This document shows positions 43,634-51,231 of a DNA stretch of 64,000 nt, in pieces; positions within the stretch are counted from its first letter, which is position 1, and every line of letters starts with the position of its first letter. The position numbers were made by a program, and so were the translations under genes. Source of the stretch: Roseibacillus persicicus (GTDB lineage: Bacteria; Verrucomicrobiota; Verrucomicrobiia; Verrucomicrobiales; Akkermansiaceae). Under the pieces are notes generated by a model. That model made no database searches, had not been told where the DNA came from, and saw only the letters and a list, made by a program, of their open reading frames with translations. The stretch lies in assembly GCF_014651675.1 (NCBI RefSeq), contig NZ_BMXI01000005.1:186001-250000 (forward strand), in the 5' to 3' direction.

Positions 43634-44965
43634 TTAGATTTGAGTGAGGGCCTCATCGAGGACCGCGACCATAAAGTCAGCGTCTTCCATCGTGAGACAC
43701 ATGGGGGGCTTGAGGCGAATGACGTTGCCGGCGAGTCCGCCTTTTCCGACCAGGAGACCTAGGTCCTTGGCCTTGTTCCAGACCGCGGCGCATTCCGCCG
43801 TGGCGGGGGCCTTGGTGGTGCGGTCGGTGACGAGGTCGATGCCCAGCATGAGGCCTTTGCCGCGGACTTGTCCGATGAGGGAGTGTTTGTCGGCCAAGCC
43901 AATGAGCTTGTCTTTGAGATGGCTTCCCACTTGGGCGCTATTGGCTTGTAAGCCATCGTTGTCGATGGCCTCGATGACAGCGCGACCAATGCGGGAAGCG
44001 AGAGGGTTTCCCCCATAGGTATTGAAGTGGATGTGAGAGGTCAGGGAGGCCGCGATCTCGGGAGTGGTGACCACTGCGGCGAGCGGGAAGCCGTTTCCAA
44101 TGCCTTTGGCCATGACGACGATATCGGGCTGCACTCCTTCGCTTTCGAAGCCCCAATAGTGAGAGCCGGTGCGGCCGAATCCCGCTTGCACTTCATCCGC
44201 GATGCAGAGACCTCCGTGGGCGCGGACAATGTCGTAGGTCTTTGCCAGATAGCCTTCCGGAAAGACCACCGCGCCACCGACGCCTTGGATGGATTCCGCG
44301 ATGTAGCCTGCGATTCTGCCGGGAGTGGCGAATTGGATCAGTTCCTTGACGTCGTTGGCGTAAGCAGTGGCGGGATCGTCGTGTCCGGCAAAGGGACCGC
44401 GATAGGGGTCCGGATTGAGGGCATGGTGGATACCGAAGCCTTGTGGAGTATTGAACTTCCAAGTGCCATGGGCAGTCATGCCCATCGTTGATTGGGACCC
44501 GCCATGGTAGCAGTTGCGGAGAGCTATGAGGTCGTAGTTGCCCGTATGGAGGCGAGCCATCAAGAGAGCGAGGTCGTTGGCCTCCGAGCCGGAATTGACA
44601 AAGTAGCAGACCGAAAGATCGCCAGGCATCTTGTCGGCCAGGGCCTTGCCATAGAACGCCACTTCCTGATTGGGATAGATGGTCGTAGCGTGGACGAGAG
44701 TGTCCAACTGGTCGTGGGCGGCGGCAAGAATTCCGGGATGGGAGTGACCGCAGCTGACGGTGACGATGCCGCCGAAACCGTCGAGGTAGCGGCGTCCCTT
44801 TTCATCAAAGAGATACTGCATCTTGCCCTCAACCAGCATCACGGGCTTCTCATAGTAGGTCAGGAGAGCTGGCGTCAGGTGCTCCTGACGCAGTCGCATG
44901 ACTTCTTCAAAAGGGAGACCGGTGTAACGCTTCGGAGTGTGGCTAAAAGGTGGGAGTTCGGGCAC
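43634..44965 (-). CDS. Class III aminotransferase, AGXT2-like (beta-alanine/alanine:glyoxylate type)
   Basis: A 443-residue PLP enzyme. Motifs: NSGSEANDLALLMAR (about 124-138), Asp257 in CIADEVQAGFGRTG, Lys287 in VVMAKGIGNGFP, and a cofactor-phosphate region FNTYGGNPLASRIG. The start (SHTPKRYTGLPFEEV, then PVMLVEGKMQYLFDEKGRRY) resembles eukaryotic AGXT2, which moves amino groups from alanine, beta-alanine-type or beta-aminoisobutyrate donors to pyruvate or glyoxylate. Here it should convert beta-alanine to malonate semialdehyde. The preferred acceptor cannot be read from sequence. It follows beta-ureidopropionase in the operon. Confidence 0.9.
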   Translation of the reverse strand: MPELPPFSHTPKRYTGLPFEEVMRLRQEHLTPALLTYYEKPVMLVEGKMQYLFDEKGRRYLDGFGGIVTVSCGHSHPGILAAAHDQLDTLVHATTIYPNQEVAFYGKALADKMPGDLSVCYFVNSGSEANDLALLMARLHTGNYDLIALRNCYHGGSQSTMGMTAHGTWKFNTPQGFGIHHALNPDPYRGPFAGHDDPATAYANDVKELIQFATPGRIAGYIAESIQGVGGAVVFPEGYLAKTYDIVRAHGGLCIADEVQAGFGRTGSHYWGFESEGVQPDIVVMAKGIGNGFPLAAVVTTPEIAASLTSHIHFNTYGGNPLASRIGRAVIEAIDNDGLQANSAQVGSHLKDKLIGLADKHSLIGQVRGKGLMLGIDLVTDRTTKAPATAECAAVWNKAKDLGLLVGKGGLAGNVIRLKPPMCLTMEDADFMVAVLDEALTQI

Positions 44966-44997
44966 GGGGGTGGTTTTCTAACAGGAGGGGAGAAGGT

Positions 44998-45867
44998 TCA
45001 GGGCTTCACGAGATCGCCATAGCTATCGGGGCGGCGGTCGCGGAAGAATTGCCAGGTGTCGCGCACCTCGCGAATCTCGTCTAGGTCCAGATCCGCGACG
45101 ATGAGTTCGTCCTGATCGCGCGATCCCTCGGCAATGAGTTGGCCCTTGGGATTGCAGAAATAAGACTGACCATAGAACTCGCCAATTCCCCAGGGGGCTT
45201 CAGTGCCAACGCGATTGATGGCGCCGATGAAGTATCCATTTGCCACGCAGTGGGCGGGTTGCTCCAGCTTCCAGAGATACTCGCTCAGACCGGCAACGGT
45301 CGCCGAAGGATTGAAGACGATCTCCGCTCCGTTAAGGGCCAGAGCGCGGGCTCCTTCGGGGAAGTGACGATCGTAGCAAATATAGACGCCGATGGTTCCG
45401 ACTTTGGTCTGAAAGACCGGATAGCCGAGGTTGCCGGGGCGGAAGTAGAACTTTTCCCAGAAGCCGGGATGGCAGTGGGGGATGTGATTTTTGCGATACT
45501 TACCGAGGTAAGTTCCGTCGGCGTCGATGACTGCGGCGGTGTTGTAGTAGATGCCTTCGACCTCAACTTCGTAGATGGGAATGATGAGCACCATTTGGTG
45601 CTTAGCGGCTAGTTCGCACATTAACTGGGTCGTTGGACCATCGGGAATCTGCTCGGTGATTTCATACCAGCGAATCTCTTGTTCCGCGCAAAAATAGGGT
45701 CCGTAGAAGAGCTCCTGCAGGCAGAGAATCTGCACTCCTTGTGCCGCCGCCTTCTCAATCATGGCGACATGCTTTTCGATCATGGCGTCGCGGATGACGG
45801 TGGGATCTTCGGAACCGGAGTGGGTGGTGGAAGCTTGGATGAGGCCGGCTTTGACAATACGAGGCAT
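44998..45867 (-). CDS. Beta-ureidopropionase (N-carbamoyl-beta-alanine amidohydrolase)
   Basis: A 289-residue nitrilase-superfamily enzyme that cleaves N-carbamoyl-beta-alanine to beta-alanine, CO2 and ammonia. The Glu-Lys-Cys triad is present: Glu52 in CLQELFYGPYFC, Lys126 in KYRKNHIPH, and Cys164 in YICYDRHFPEGA. The CHPGFWEKFYFRPGN segment and LEQPAHCVANGYF fit the plant/animal UPB1-like and N-carbamoylputrescine-amidase group. Position between permease and aminotransferase supports the beta-alanine assignment. Confidence 0.9.
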   Translation of the reverse strand: MPRIVKAGLIQASTTHSGSEDPTVIRDAMIEKHVAMIEKAAAQGVQILCLQELFYGPYFCAEQEIRWYEITEQIPDGPTTQLMCELAAKHQMVLIIPIYEVEVEGIYYNTAAVIDADGTYLGKYRKNHIPHCHPGFWEKFYFRPGNLGYPVFQTKVGTIGVYICYDRHFPEGARALALNGAEIVFNPSATVAGLSEYLWKLEQPAHCVANGYFIGAINRVGTEAPWGIGEFYGQSYFCNPKGQLIAEGSRDQDELIVADLDLDEIREVRDTWQFFRDRRPDSYGDLVKP

Positions 45868-45909
45868 TTGGAATTAGGGGGTTTTAGGGTTATGGGAAAG
45901 GGCATCGAT

Positions 45910-47271
45910 TCAGCGTTCTGCGGAGGTGCCGGGGATTGTGTTATCGAGTAAAAGAGCAAGAAACGCGCCAACGGCCATTCCAGAACTCCCGATCGTCGAG
46001 AGGATAGCAGCAAACCATTGGAAAGAAGAGGGGAAAAGTCCCTGAATTAATTCGGTGTTGGGGCCCACGTATTCGGGCAAGGAAAGCCCGGCGAAAAGGG
46101 CGAAGCCGATGATGAAGAGATTGCGGGGAGAGTTGAGATCGACGAATTGTAAGTTGGAGAGGCCGACCCCGGTCACCATTGCAAACATCACACAATACAT
46201 TCCGCCCACAATGGGACTGGGGATGGACGTAAAGAGCGCGCCGAACTTTCCGAACACTGCGAGCACCAGCATGAGAAGGGAGGCGGCCTGAATCACCCTC
46301 CGGCTTCCCACGCGGGTGAGCCCGATAGCACCGATGTTTTCCGAATAGGAAGTGGTCCCGTTGCCGGTGCCAAAGATGCCCGCGATGAAGCATCCGATCC
46401 CCTCGAAGCCGATCCCGCGATTGACGGTCTTGGCGTCGGGAGGCGGAGCATGGGACATCCGGGCGGCGGCGTAATAGTCGCCCGTAGACTCGATCATACT
46501 CGCGATGTAGCCAGCCAGCATGCCAACAATGGCAGCGGCACCGAAGGCCGGCATCCCCCACTGGAAAGGGGTGGGGACGTGTATCCAGGGAGCATCTTTA
46601 ACGGTTTCGAAGCTGACGTAGGCGGGGTGTCCTTTTTCAAAAAAACCGGTCCAAGTGCAAAGCGTGGCCACCGCCCAAGCGATTAGCAGCCCCAGCAAAA
46701 TGGGGAAGAGGTTGATGAGTCGGTGGGTGGAACGGAGGTATTGGCTGAAGAGGATCAGAAGGAGAATCGTCAAGCCTCCAATGCCCCAGTGTTGGCCTGC
46801 CAACGGCGCTCCGAACTTGAAGAGGGCGAGTCCAATGAGGGCGATGGTGGGGGCAATGGTGACCGGAGTGATGAACTTGAGGACCTTTCCCATCAATCCG
46901 CTGAACCCAATAATCATTTCGAAAAAGGAGCCTGCGATGACGGCGCCCTGCACATGCTGCATCCGCATTTCAAAACCCGCTTCGGCCAGCGAGGCCATCC
47001 CGCAGATTGCGATCGCGGGTCCGAGAAAGGAGAAGGTGCCTCCCTGAATAATGGGGAGCCGGCAGCCGAAGGTGGACTGCAGGAAGGTGCAAATTCCACT
47101 CACCAGAAACATCGTGCTGATCAGAATCGCCAATTCCGCATTGGAGGCCCCAAGGTGGGATTGCAGCAAAAGGGGAATGGCCACCGTCGACCCGAACATG
47201 GTCAGGTAGTGCTGGAACCCCAGGAGGAGGGAGGTGCCCAGAGGTGGCTTGTCGTCAATGGTGTAGAGCAT
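45910..47271 (-). CDS. NCS2/NAT-family uracil/xanthine permease
   Basis: A 453-residue transporter with 12-14 hydrophobic helices. The NAT signature is seen as ENIGAIGLTRVGSR in the region GTGNGTTSYSENIGAIG, and the N-terminal QHYLTMFGSTVAIP is typical. The sequence leans towards the SVCT-like branch, so it could take xanthine, urate or uracil; context favours nucleobase import by proton or Na+ symport. It opens the pyrimidine operon: later genes follow at gaps of 4-42 bases. ATG at 47271 is preferred to a TTG-started extension to 47301. Confidence 0.92.
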   Translation of the reverse strand: MLYTIDDKPPLGTSLLLGFQHYLTMFGSTVAIPLLLQSHLGASNAELAILISTMFLVSGICTFLQSTFGCRLPIIQGGTFSFLGPAIAICGMASLAEAGFEMRMQHVQGAVIAGSFFEMIIGFSGLMGKVLKFITPVTIAPTIALIGLALFKFGAPLAGQHWGIGGLTILLLILFSQYLRSTHRLINLFPILLGLLIAWAVATLCTWTGFFEKGHPAYVSFETVKDAPWIHVPTPFQWGMPAFGAAAIVGMLAGYIASMIESTGDYYAAARMSHAPPPDAKTVNRGIGFEGIGCFIAGIFGTGNGTTSYSENIGAIGLTRVGSRRVIQAASLLMLVLAVFGKFGALFTSIPSPIVGGMYCVMFAMVTGVGLSNLQFVDLNSPRNLFIIGFALFAGLSLPEYVGPNTELIQGLFPSSFQWFAAILSTIGSSGMAVGAFLALLLDNTIPGTSAER

Positions 47272-47324
47272 AAACGGTCGGAATAGCAGATTCAGAGCCA
47301 ATCTTGATCGGGGGGATCCCTCAC

Positions 47325-47358
47325 AAAAAAACGCCGGGGCTGAAGAAGCCCCGGCGTT
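47325..47358 (-). terminator. Strong rho-independent terminator of the frameshifted LamG gene
   Basis: AACGCCGGGGCT (47330-47341) and AGCCCCGGCGTT (47347-47358) make a perfect 12-bp stem with a 5-base loop. On the minus strand it is followed by seven Ts (47325-47331). It lies 34 bases after the last stop of the LamG gene and just before the permease gene, separating the units. Confidence 0.9.
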
Positions 47359-47392
47359 GAGAGTTTAAGAGTGGTCGGATGCTTCCGGCCGA

Positions 47393-48064
47393 CTAGTTGG
47401 GAGTAACTTCGAAGATTTGGTAGAAGGCTTTCGCCACTGGTTCTGTATCAACGAAGGTGTGGGTAGCGCCGCCTGAGAAGACATCTCCGACATCGATCCA
47501 GTCAGTTCCATCCAAGAGCAGGCTCCGCCTCATTTGATAGCTATCGTTTGGTGCCAGACCACTTACTTCCACATTGAAGCCGCCCAGTTCATCGAAGTCA
47601 GTAGCGGTGATTTCGACGTCTGCAATCACCGGGGGGTCGATAGGAGTGACATCGTTGGCGATGAGGTATTCCAGTGAGTTGCCGTTGTAGAAGAGAGTGG
47701 CGACTTCGTTCACCGACAGGGCCCGTTTCCACACGGCGGCATCATCGATGTTCCCGTTCCAGGTCCGGAAGGCTCCAGCGAGATCCGCTGCGGTGTCCGG
47801 GTTCCCGCCAATCAACAGAGGATGAGGCGAATCGGTGAGGCTGGGGAGGTTGTCGGTTCGGGTCTCCACCAGAACGCCATCAACCCACAAGCTCTGGGAT
47901 ACCCCCGCAGTTGTTACCGCGACCACATGGTGCCAGTTGCCATCATTCACGGGATGGGCATTTGCCAGTTCGTTGGTGGATGGGACGTCAGCCGCTCCTC
48001 CGGCATAGGAGACTCCGTTCGAGTCGTCGCGTCGGGCCATTCGCCAGTTGCTACCTTCTCCTTT
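47393..48064 (-). pseudogene. Continuation of LamG/Ca-repeat gene after a frameshift (C-terminal part)
   Basis: This frame carries on the third LamG domain exactly where the main frame (48051-50762) stops: the latter ends SFDQAWQAIISK then three Arg codons and TAG, while this frame continues as GEGSNWRMARRDDSNGVSYA and on through NDGNWHHVVAVTTAGVSQSL, IDDAAVWKRALSVNEVATLF and a C-terminal module ending in AFYQIFEVTPN. Removing one A from the AAAA run at 48062-48065 restores one protein of about 1120 residues. It is therefore part of the same gene, split by a 1-base insertion or by a sequencing error, and probably lacks its own start. Confidence 0.8.
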
Positions 48065-50762
48065 TGGAGATGATGGCCTGCCAGGCTTGGTCGAAGCTCT
48101 CGACTTGGATCCAAAGCGAGACGGTGAGGTCTCCGCCAACGCTGTCGAATTTGTTCTCATCTCCGGTGACTTCAATTCGTTGTTCGCTGGCTTTATCCAG
48201 ATCAATACTTTGCCCGAATTGCCCGGTCGCGTAGGTCTCTGTGGTGTCGATTCCTCTCATGATGCCGTCCGCGCTGGGGGCGGTGCTATCGGTCAGGTCG
48301 TTGTCAAACTGCCAGTAGCCACAGAGGTCGCGCAGCCAATTGGTCGGGATGCTTTCAGAGTTCAGAGGATCGGTCGCCGAAGTCACCTCGGTTCCATCGT
48401 TGAACCCGTCTCCGTCCGTGTCGGGGTTGTTTGGATCGGTAACGGAACCATTTGTGGCGGCAACTTCATCACCGTCGGAGAGGCCGTCACCATCGGAATC
48501 CGGGTTGCACCAGTCAGTGATCTCTCCTGGAGTTCCGGAGCTGGAGCCTTCCACCCAAGGATTGGCTGTTCCGGAGGTTTCCTGAGAATTGGTAAGGCCG
48601 TCGTTGTCAAAGTCATCGTCAAGATTGTCGTTGCCGCCCTTGTTGTACTCATCCAAGTCACCGACTCCGTCGTCATCACTATCGGGATCGTCATCAGAGG
48701 TGCCGAATTCATCTTCCAGAATGGCCACCAGTCCGTCGCGGTCATTGTCCTCCTGATCCTTGATAAAGGAGAGGGGAGCAGAGCTGAGTTGCGCGGCTTC
48801 GACCGGGGTCAATGCGCGGTGCCAGAAGGCCACATCATCGATTTCTCCTGCAAAGAGATTCCCGAAAATGGCTGGGTCGGCATTGTTGTGACGTGCCCCG
48901 AAGGTGAGCCAATAGTTGTCAGCTGCTCCAACATCGCCCGTCTCGAAGTCACCGGTGACGGTGAAGGCCAAGACTCCGTCCACGTAGAGCTTTCGCTCTC
49001 CTGTCTGACCGTTCCAAGTTCCCAGGTAATGCTTCCAGGCGGGTTGCCCGAGGCCCGATGTATCAGTGCCGCGAGGGTCAATCGCCCCGGCAGTCTGATG
49101 AAGGGTGAAGGTCGCGTTGTTTGTACTATCCGCCCTTCGAATCTGGAATCCTTCATTGGCTTCTCCTTTTTTAGATACAAAAGGATTCCACCGATCAGGC
49201 CAGCCCTTGGCCCAGACGGAAACGGAGAATTCATCGCCAATGGCGGCATCGAAGGTGTCGACGTAGGGCTCCTCGGGAGTTCCCGCCACACTGTTGGAGC
49301 CTTTGACGTAGACCCCGTAGCTGACTCCTTCTGCCACTGTATTAAGAGAGCCTCCAAAGTCAGCGCTGACTCCGTTGTCCGCGACAGTAGGGCCAACCCC
49401 GAATTCCGGAGCAAAGCCGTCGGTGGTGGCTGCATCGTGTGTTCCGACGGGATGCGCTTCGGAGGTTTCGGTCAGGTCGCCTTCGAATTCCCAATAACCC
49501 ACCAGACCGGCGGTAATTGGGGGGACCGAATCCGGGTCGGTCGGGTCGAAGCCCCCAGCCAACTCCGTTGCGTCGGAGAAGCTGTCTCCATCGGTATCGG
49601 AGTTGTTGGGATCGGTTACAAATCCGTTGGAGGCGGAAAGCTCGTCGCCATCGTTAACCCCGTCGCCGTCTGAATCTGGATCATTCCAATCGGTCGTTTC
49701 CCCGGGAGTGGTGCCGGTATTTAGGCCAGAAACGAAAGGGTTCGCGGAACCAGTGGTTTCCTGGAGGTTGGTGAGTCCATCCATATCGATGTCGTCATCG
49801 ACGGTTCCATTGCCACCCTTGGTGAATTCTTCAAAATCGGTGACGCCATCGCCATCAGTATCTGTGAGGCCCGGGTTTGTTCCGAAGGTGCTCTCCTGGG
49901 AGTCAAAGAGACCGTCGCCGTCAGAGTCGGTCTCGGTCAAAATGTCGGCGAGGGGAGCTTGTCCGAGTTGAAAGGCTTCCTGGCTGCTGAGTTCACGATT
50001 CCAAATCGCGACGTCGTCAATCGCTCCGGAGAAGAAGTTTTGGAAAACAGCAGGATCGGCGTTGTTGTGACGCATTCCAAAGGTCAGCCAATAGTTGATG
50101 GCATTGCCCGGGCCATCGCCCGCGTTATCGCCGGTTTGCGTCTGGACGGTGTCCTCAACGCCGTTGATATAGAGTCGTCGCTCCCCAGTGGTTGCATTCC
50201 AGGTTGCTGCATAGTGGGTCCAGACTGGCTGACCGGTCGCCACATCGATAGCTCCTTGTGGATCGTCGACCCCATCGGTGCCTCGCAGAGTGAAGGTCGC
50301 GTTGGAGGTAGAATCCCGTCTGCGGACCTGATAACCTTCTTCGGTTTCCCCGCGTTTTGCGACAAAGGGAGACCATCGGGCAGGCAAGCCCTGGGCCCAG
50401 AAAGAAATGGAGAGAGCGCCGTCAACCCCGTCGTCGAAGGTATTGACGTAGCCCACTTGGCCAGCATTGGTTCCGTTGACGATGACTCCGTTGGAGCCAT
50501 CAAGAGTGATGCCTTGGCCGAAGGAAGCCATAGGACCGGCGCCGTAAGCAATCGTTCCAACTGCGGTGCCGTCGTGGGTGCCGGCAGTGTGGGAGCCGGA
50601 GCTTTCAACGAGGTCGTTCTCGAATTGCCAGTAGCCTATGAGGTCGGTGTCGTATTGAGCTTCGAGGCTCAGCGGGAGAAACCCGCTTGAAGCAAGCCAA
50701 AGAAGCGATAGTGGATTTTTTTCATGGTTTAACTGATCGTCGGATTTCGCAAATTGCCGCAT
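48051..50762 (-). CDS. Exported LamG and Ca-binding-repeat protein (truncated by frameshift)
   Basis: A 903-residue frame: signal-like N-terminus (PLSLLWLASSGFLPLSLEAQ), LamG-like domain 1 (about 37-275; LIGYWQFENDLVESSGSHT, IDDVAIWNRELSSQEAFQLG), Asp-rich thrombospondin-3-like Ca-binding repeats (DSDGDGLFDSQESTFGTNPG and similar), LamG 2 (about 415-650), more repeats, then the start of LamG 3 cut at a TAG. It should be a large surface or released glycan-binding protein. The ATG at 50762 gives a polar 16-residue lead before the signal; an ATG at 50725 would be ideal but is one base out of frame because of an A7 run (50716-50722). Two indels at A runs suggest error, decay or switching. Confidence 0.8.
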   Translation of the reverse strand: MRQFAKSDDQLNHEKNPLSLLWLASSGFLPLSLEAQYDTDLIGYWQFENDLVESSGSHTAGTHDGTAVGTIAYGAGPMASFGQGITLDGSNGVIVNGTNAGQVGYVNTFDDGVDGALSISFWAQGLPARWSPFVAKRGETEEGYQVRRRDSTSNATFTLRGTDGVDDPQGAIDVATGQPVWTHYAATWNATTGERRLYINGVEDTVQTQTGDNAGDGPGNAINYWLTFGMRHNNADPAVFQNFFSGAIDDVAIWNRELSSQEAFQLGQAPLADILTETDSDGDGLFDSQESTFGTNPGLTDTDGDGVTDFEEFTKGGNGTVDDDIDMDGLTNLQETTGSANPFVSGLNTGTTPGETTDWNDPDSDGDGVNDGDELSASNGFVTDPNNSDTDGDSFSDATELAGGFDPTDPDSVPPITAGLVGYWEFEGDLTETSEAHPVGTHDAATTDGFAPEFGVGPTVADNGVSADFGGSLNTVAEGVSYGVYVKGSNSVAGTPEEPYVDTFDAAIGDEFSVSVWAKGWPDRWNPFVSKKGEANEGFQIRRADSTNNATFTLHQTAGAIDPRGTDTSGLGQPAWKHYLGTWNGQTGERKLYVDGVLAFTVTGDFETGDVGAADNYWLTFGARHNNADPAIFGNLFAGEIDDVAFWHRALTPVEAAQLSSAPLSFIKDQEDNDRDGLVAILEDEFGTSDDDPDSDDDGVGDLDEYNKGGNDNLDDDFDNDGLTNSQETSGTANPWVEGSSSGTPGEITDWCNPDSDGDGLSDGDEVAATNGSVTDPNNPDTDGDGFNDGTEVTSATDPLNSESIPTNWLRDLCGYWQFDNDLTDSTAPSADGIMRGIDTTETYATGQFGQSIDLDKASEQRIEVTGDENKFDSVGGDLTVSLWIQVESFDQAWQAIISKRRR

Positions 50763-50899
50763 TGGGGGAGACCCTGTTGTTAGGTTTTGCTCCCGGCGCG
50801 AATCATTTGGTCATCTAGCGATCCTTTAATTCATATAGAGTTTATCCCTTGTGGGCTACCATAGATTGCCCCGAAGGTAGCTGGAACTCCCCAAAGGCT

Positions 50900-50914
50900 T
50901 GATGATTTTCATCA
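50900..50914. promoter_or_regulatory. Palindrome TGATGA-TTT-TCATCA upstream of LamG gene
   Basis: A perfect 15-base inverted repeat about 140 bases before the minus-strand LamG gene start. It could be an operator; no similar copy was noted elsewhere in the window. Confidence 0.3.
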
Positions 50915-51149
50915 GGGACACTTTTTGCGCGCATTTTGAAGGCCCCTTCGGAGGAGGTTTCTACCTGGAGAGGAGGCGAACAAGTCGATGAGTTTCAAAA
51001 ATAAGTTGGGCAGTTCTGTTGAGTTGAATCGGGGTCTCGTGTCTAGGTTCGGCAAGTTTCACTGCATGGGCTCTTAGAGTGAGAATTGCGCAGAATGATG
51101 TGAGCGCCGCTGAGAGAGCGAAGCCACGCTTAGCCGGAAATCGAGTGAC

Positions 51150-51180
51150 AAAAAAAAACTCAGGGCGAAAGGCCCTGAGT
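51150..51180 (-). terminator. Rho-independent terminator of pdhC
   Basis: ACTCAGGGC (51158-51166) pairs perfectly with GCCCTGAGT (51172-51180) around a 5-base loop. On the minus strand it is followed by a run of nine Ts. It lies 52 bases after the pdhC stop codon. Confidence 0.9.
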
Positions 51181-51231
51181 GATGGGTCTGGCGCAAGGGC
51201 CAGAGAAAGGTTCTGCTCGCGGCAGAGCGGA

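Larger units (their letters stand above)
50763..51231. other. Intergenic region upstream of LamG gene and downstream of pdhC
   Basis: A 469-base gap. The part near 50763 must hold the promoter of the minus-strand LamG gene and contains the palindrome at 50900-50914; AT-rich tracts occur at 50830-50850. The far end carries the pdhC terminator (51150-51180). No convincing gene or RNA was seen. Confidence 0.55.

Noticed and set aside
42281..43762. A 493-codon open frame antisense to preA/mmsA
   Set aside because: It lies opposite two clearly real genes and reads as a shadow frame rich in Gly, Val and His.
48062..48065. Programmed frameshift as the preferred reading of the LamG break
   Set aside because: A single-base run change is simpler; no upstream stimulator in the usual position is seen, so it is kept only as a minor option.
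48048..49673. A 541-codon frame antisense to the LamG gene
   Set aside because: Produced by Asp/Gly-rich repeats on the other strand; no signal peptide or domain.
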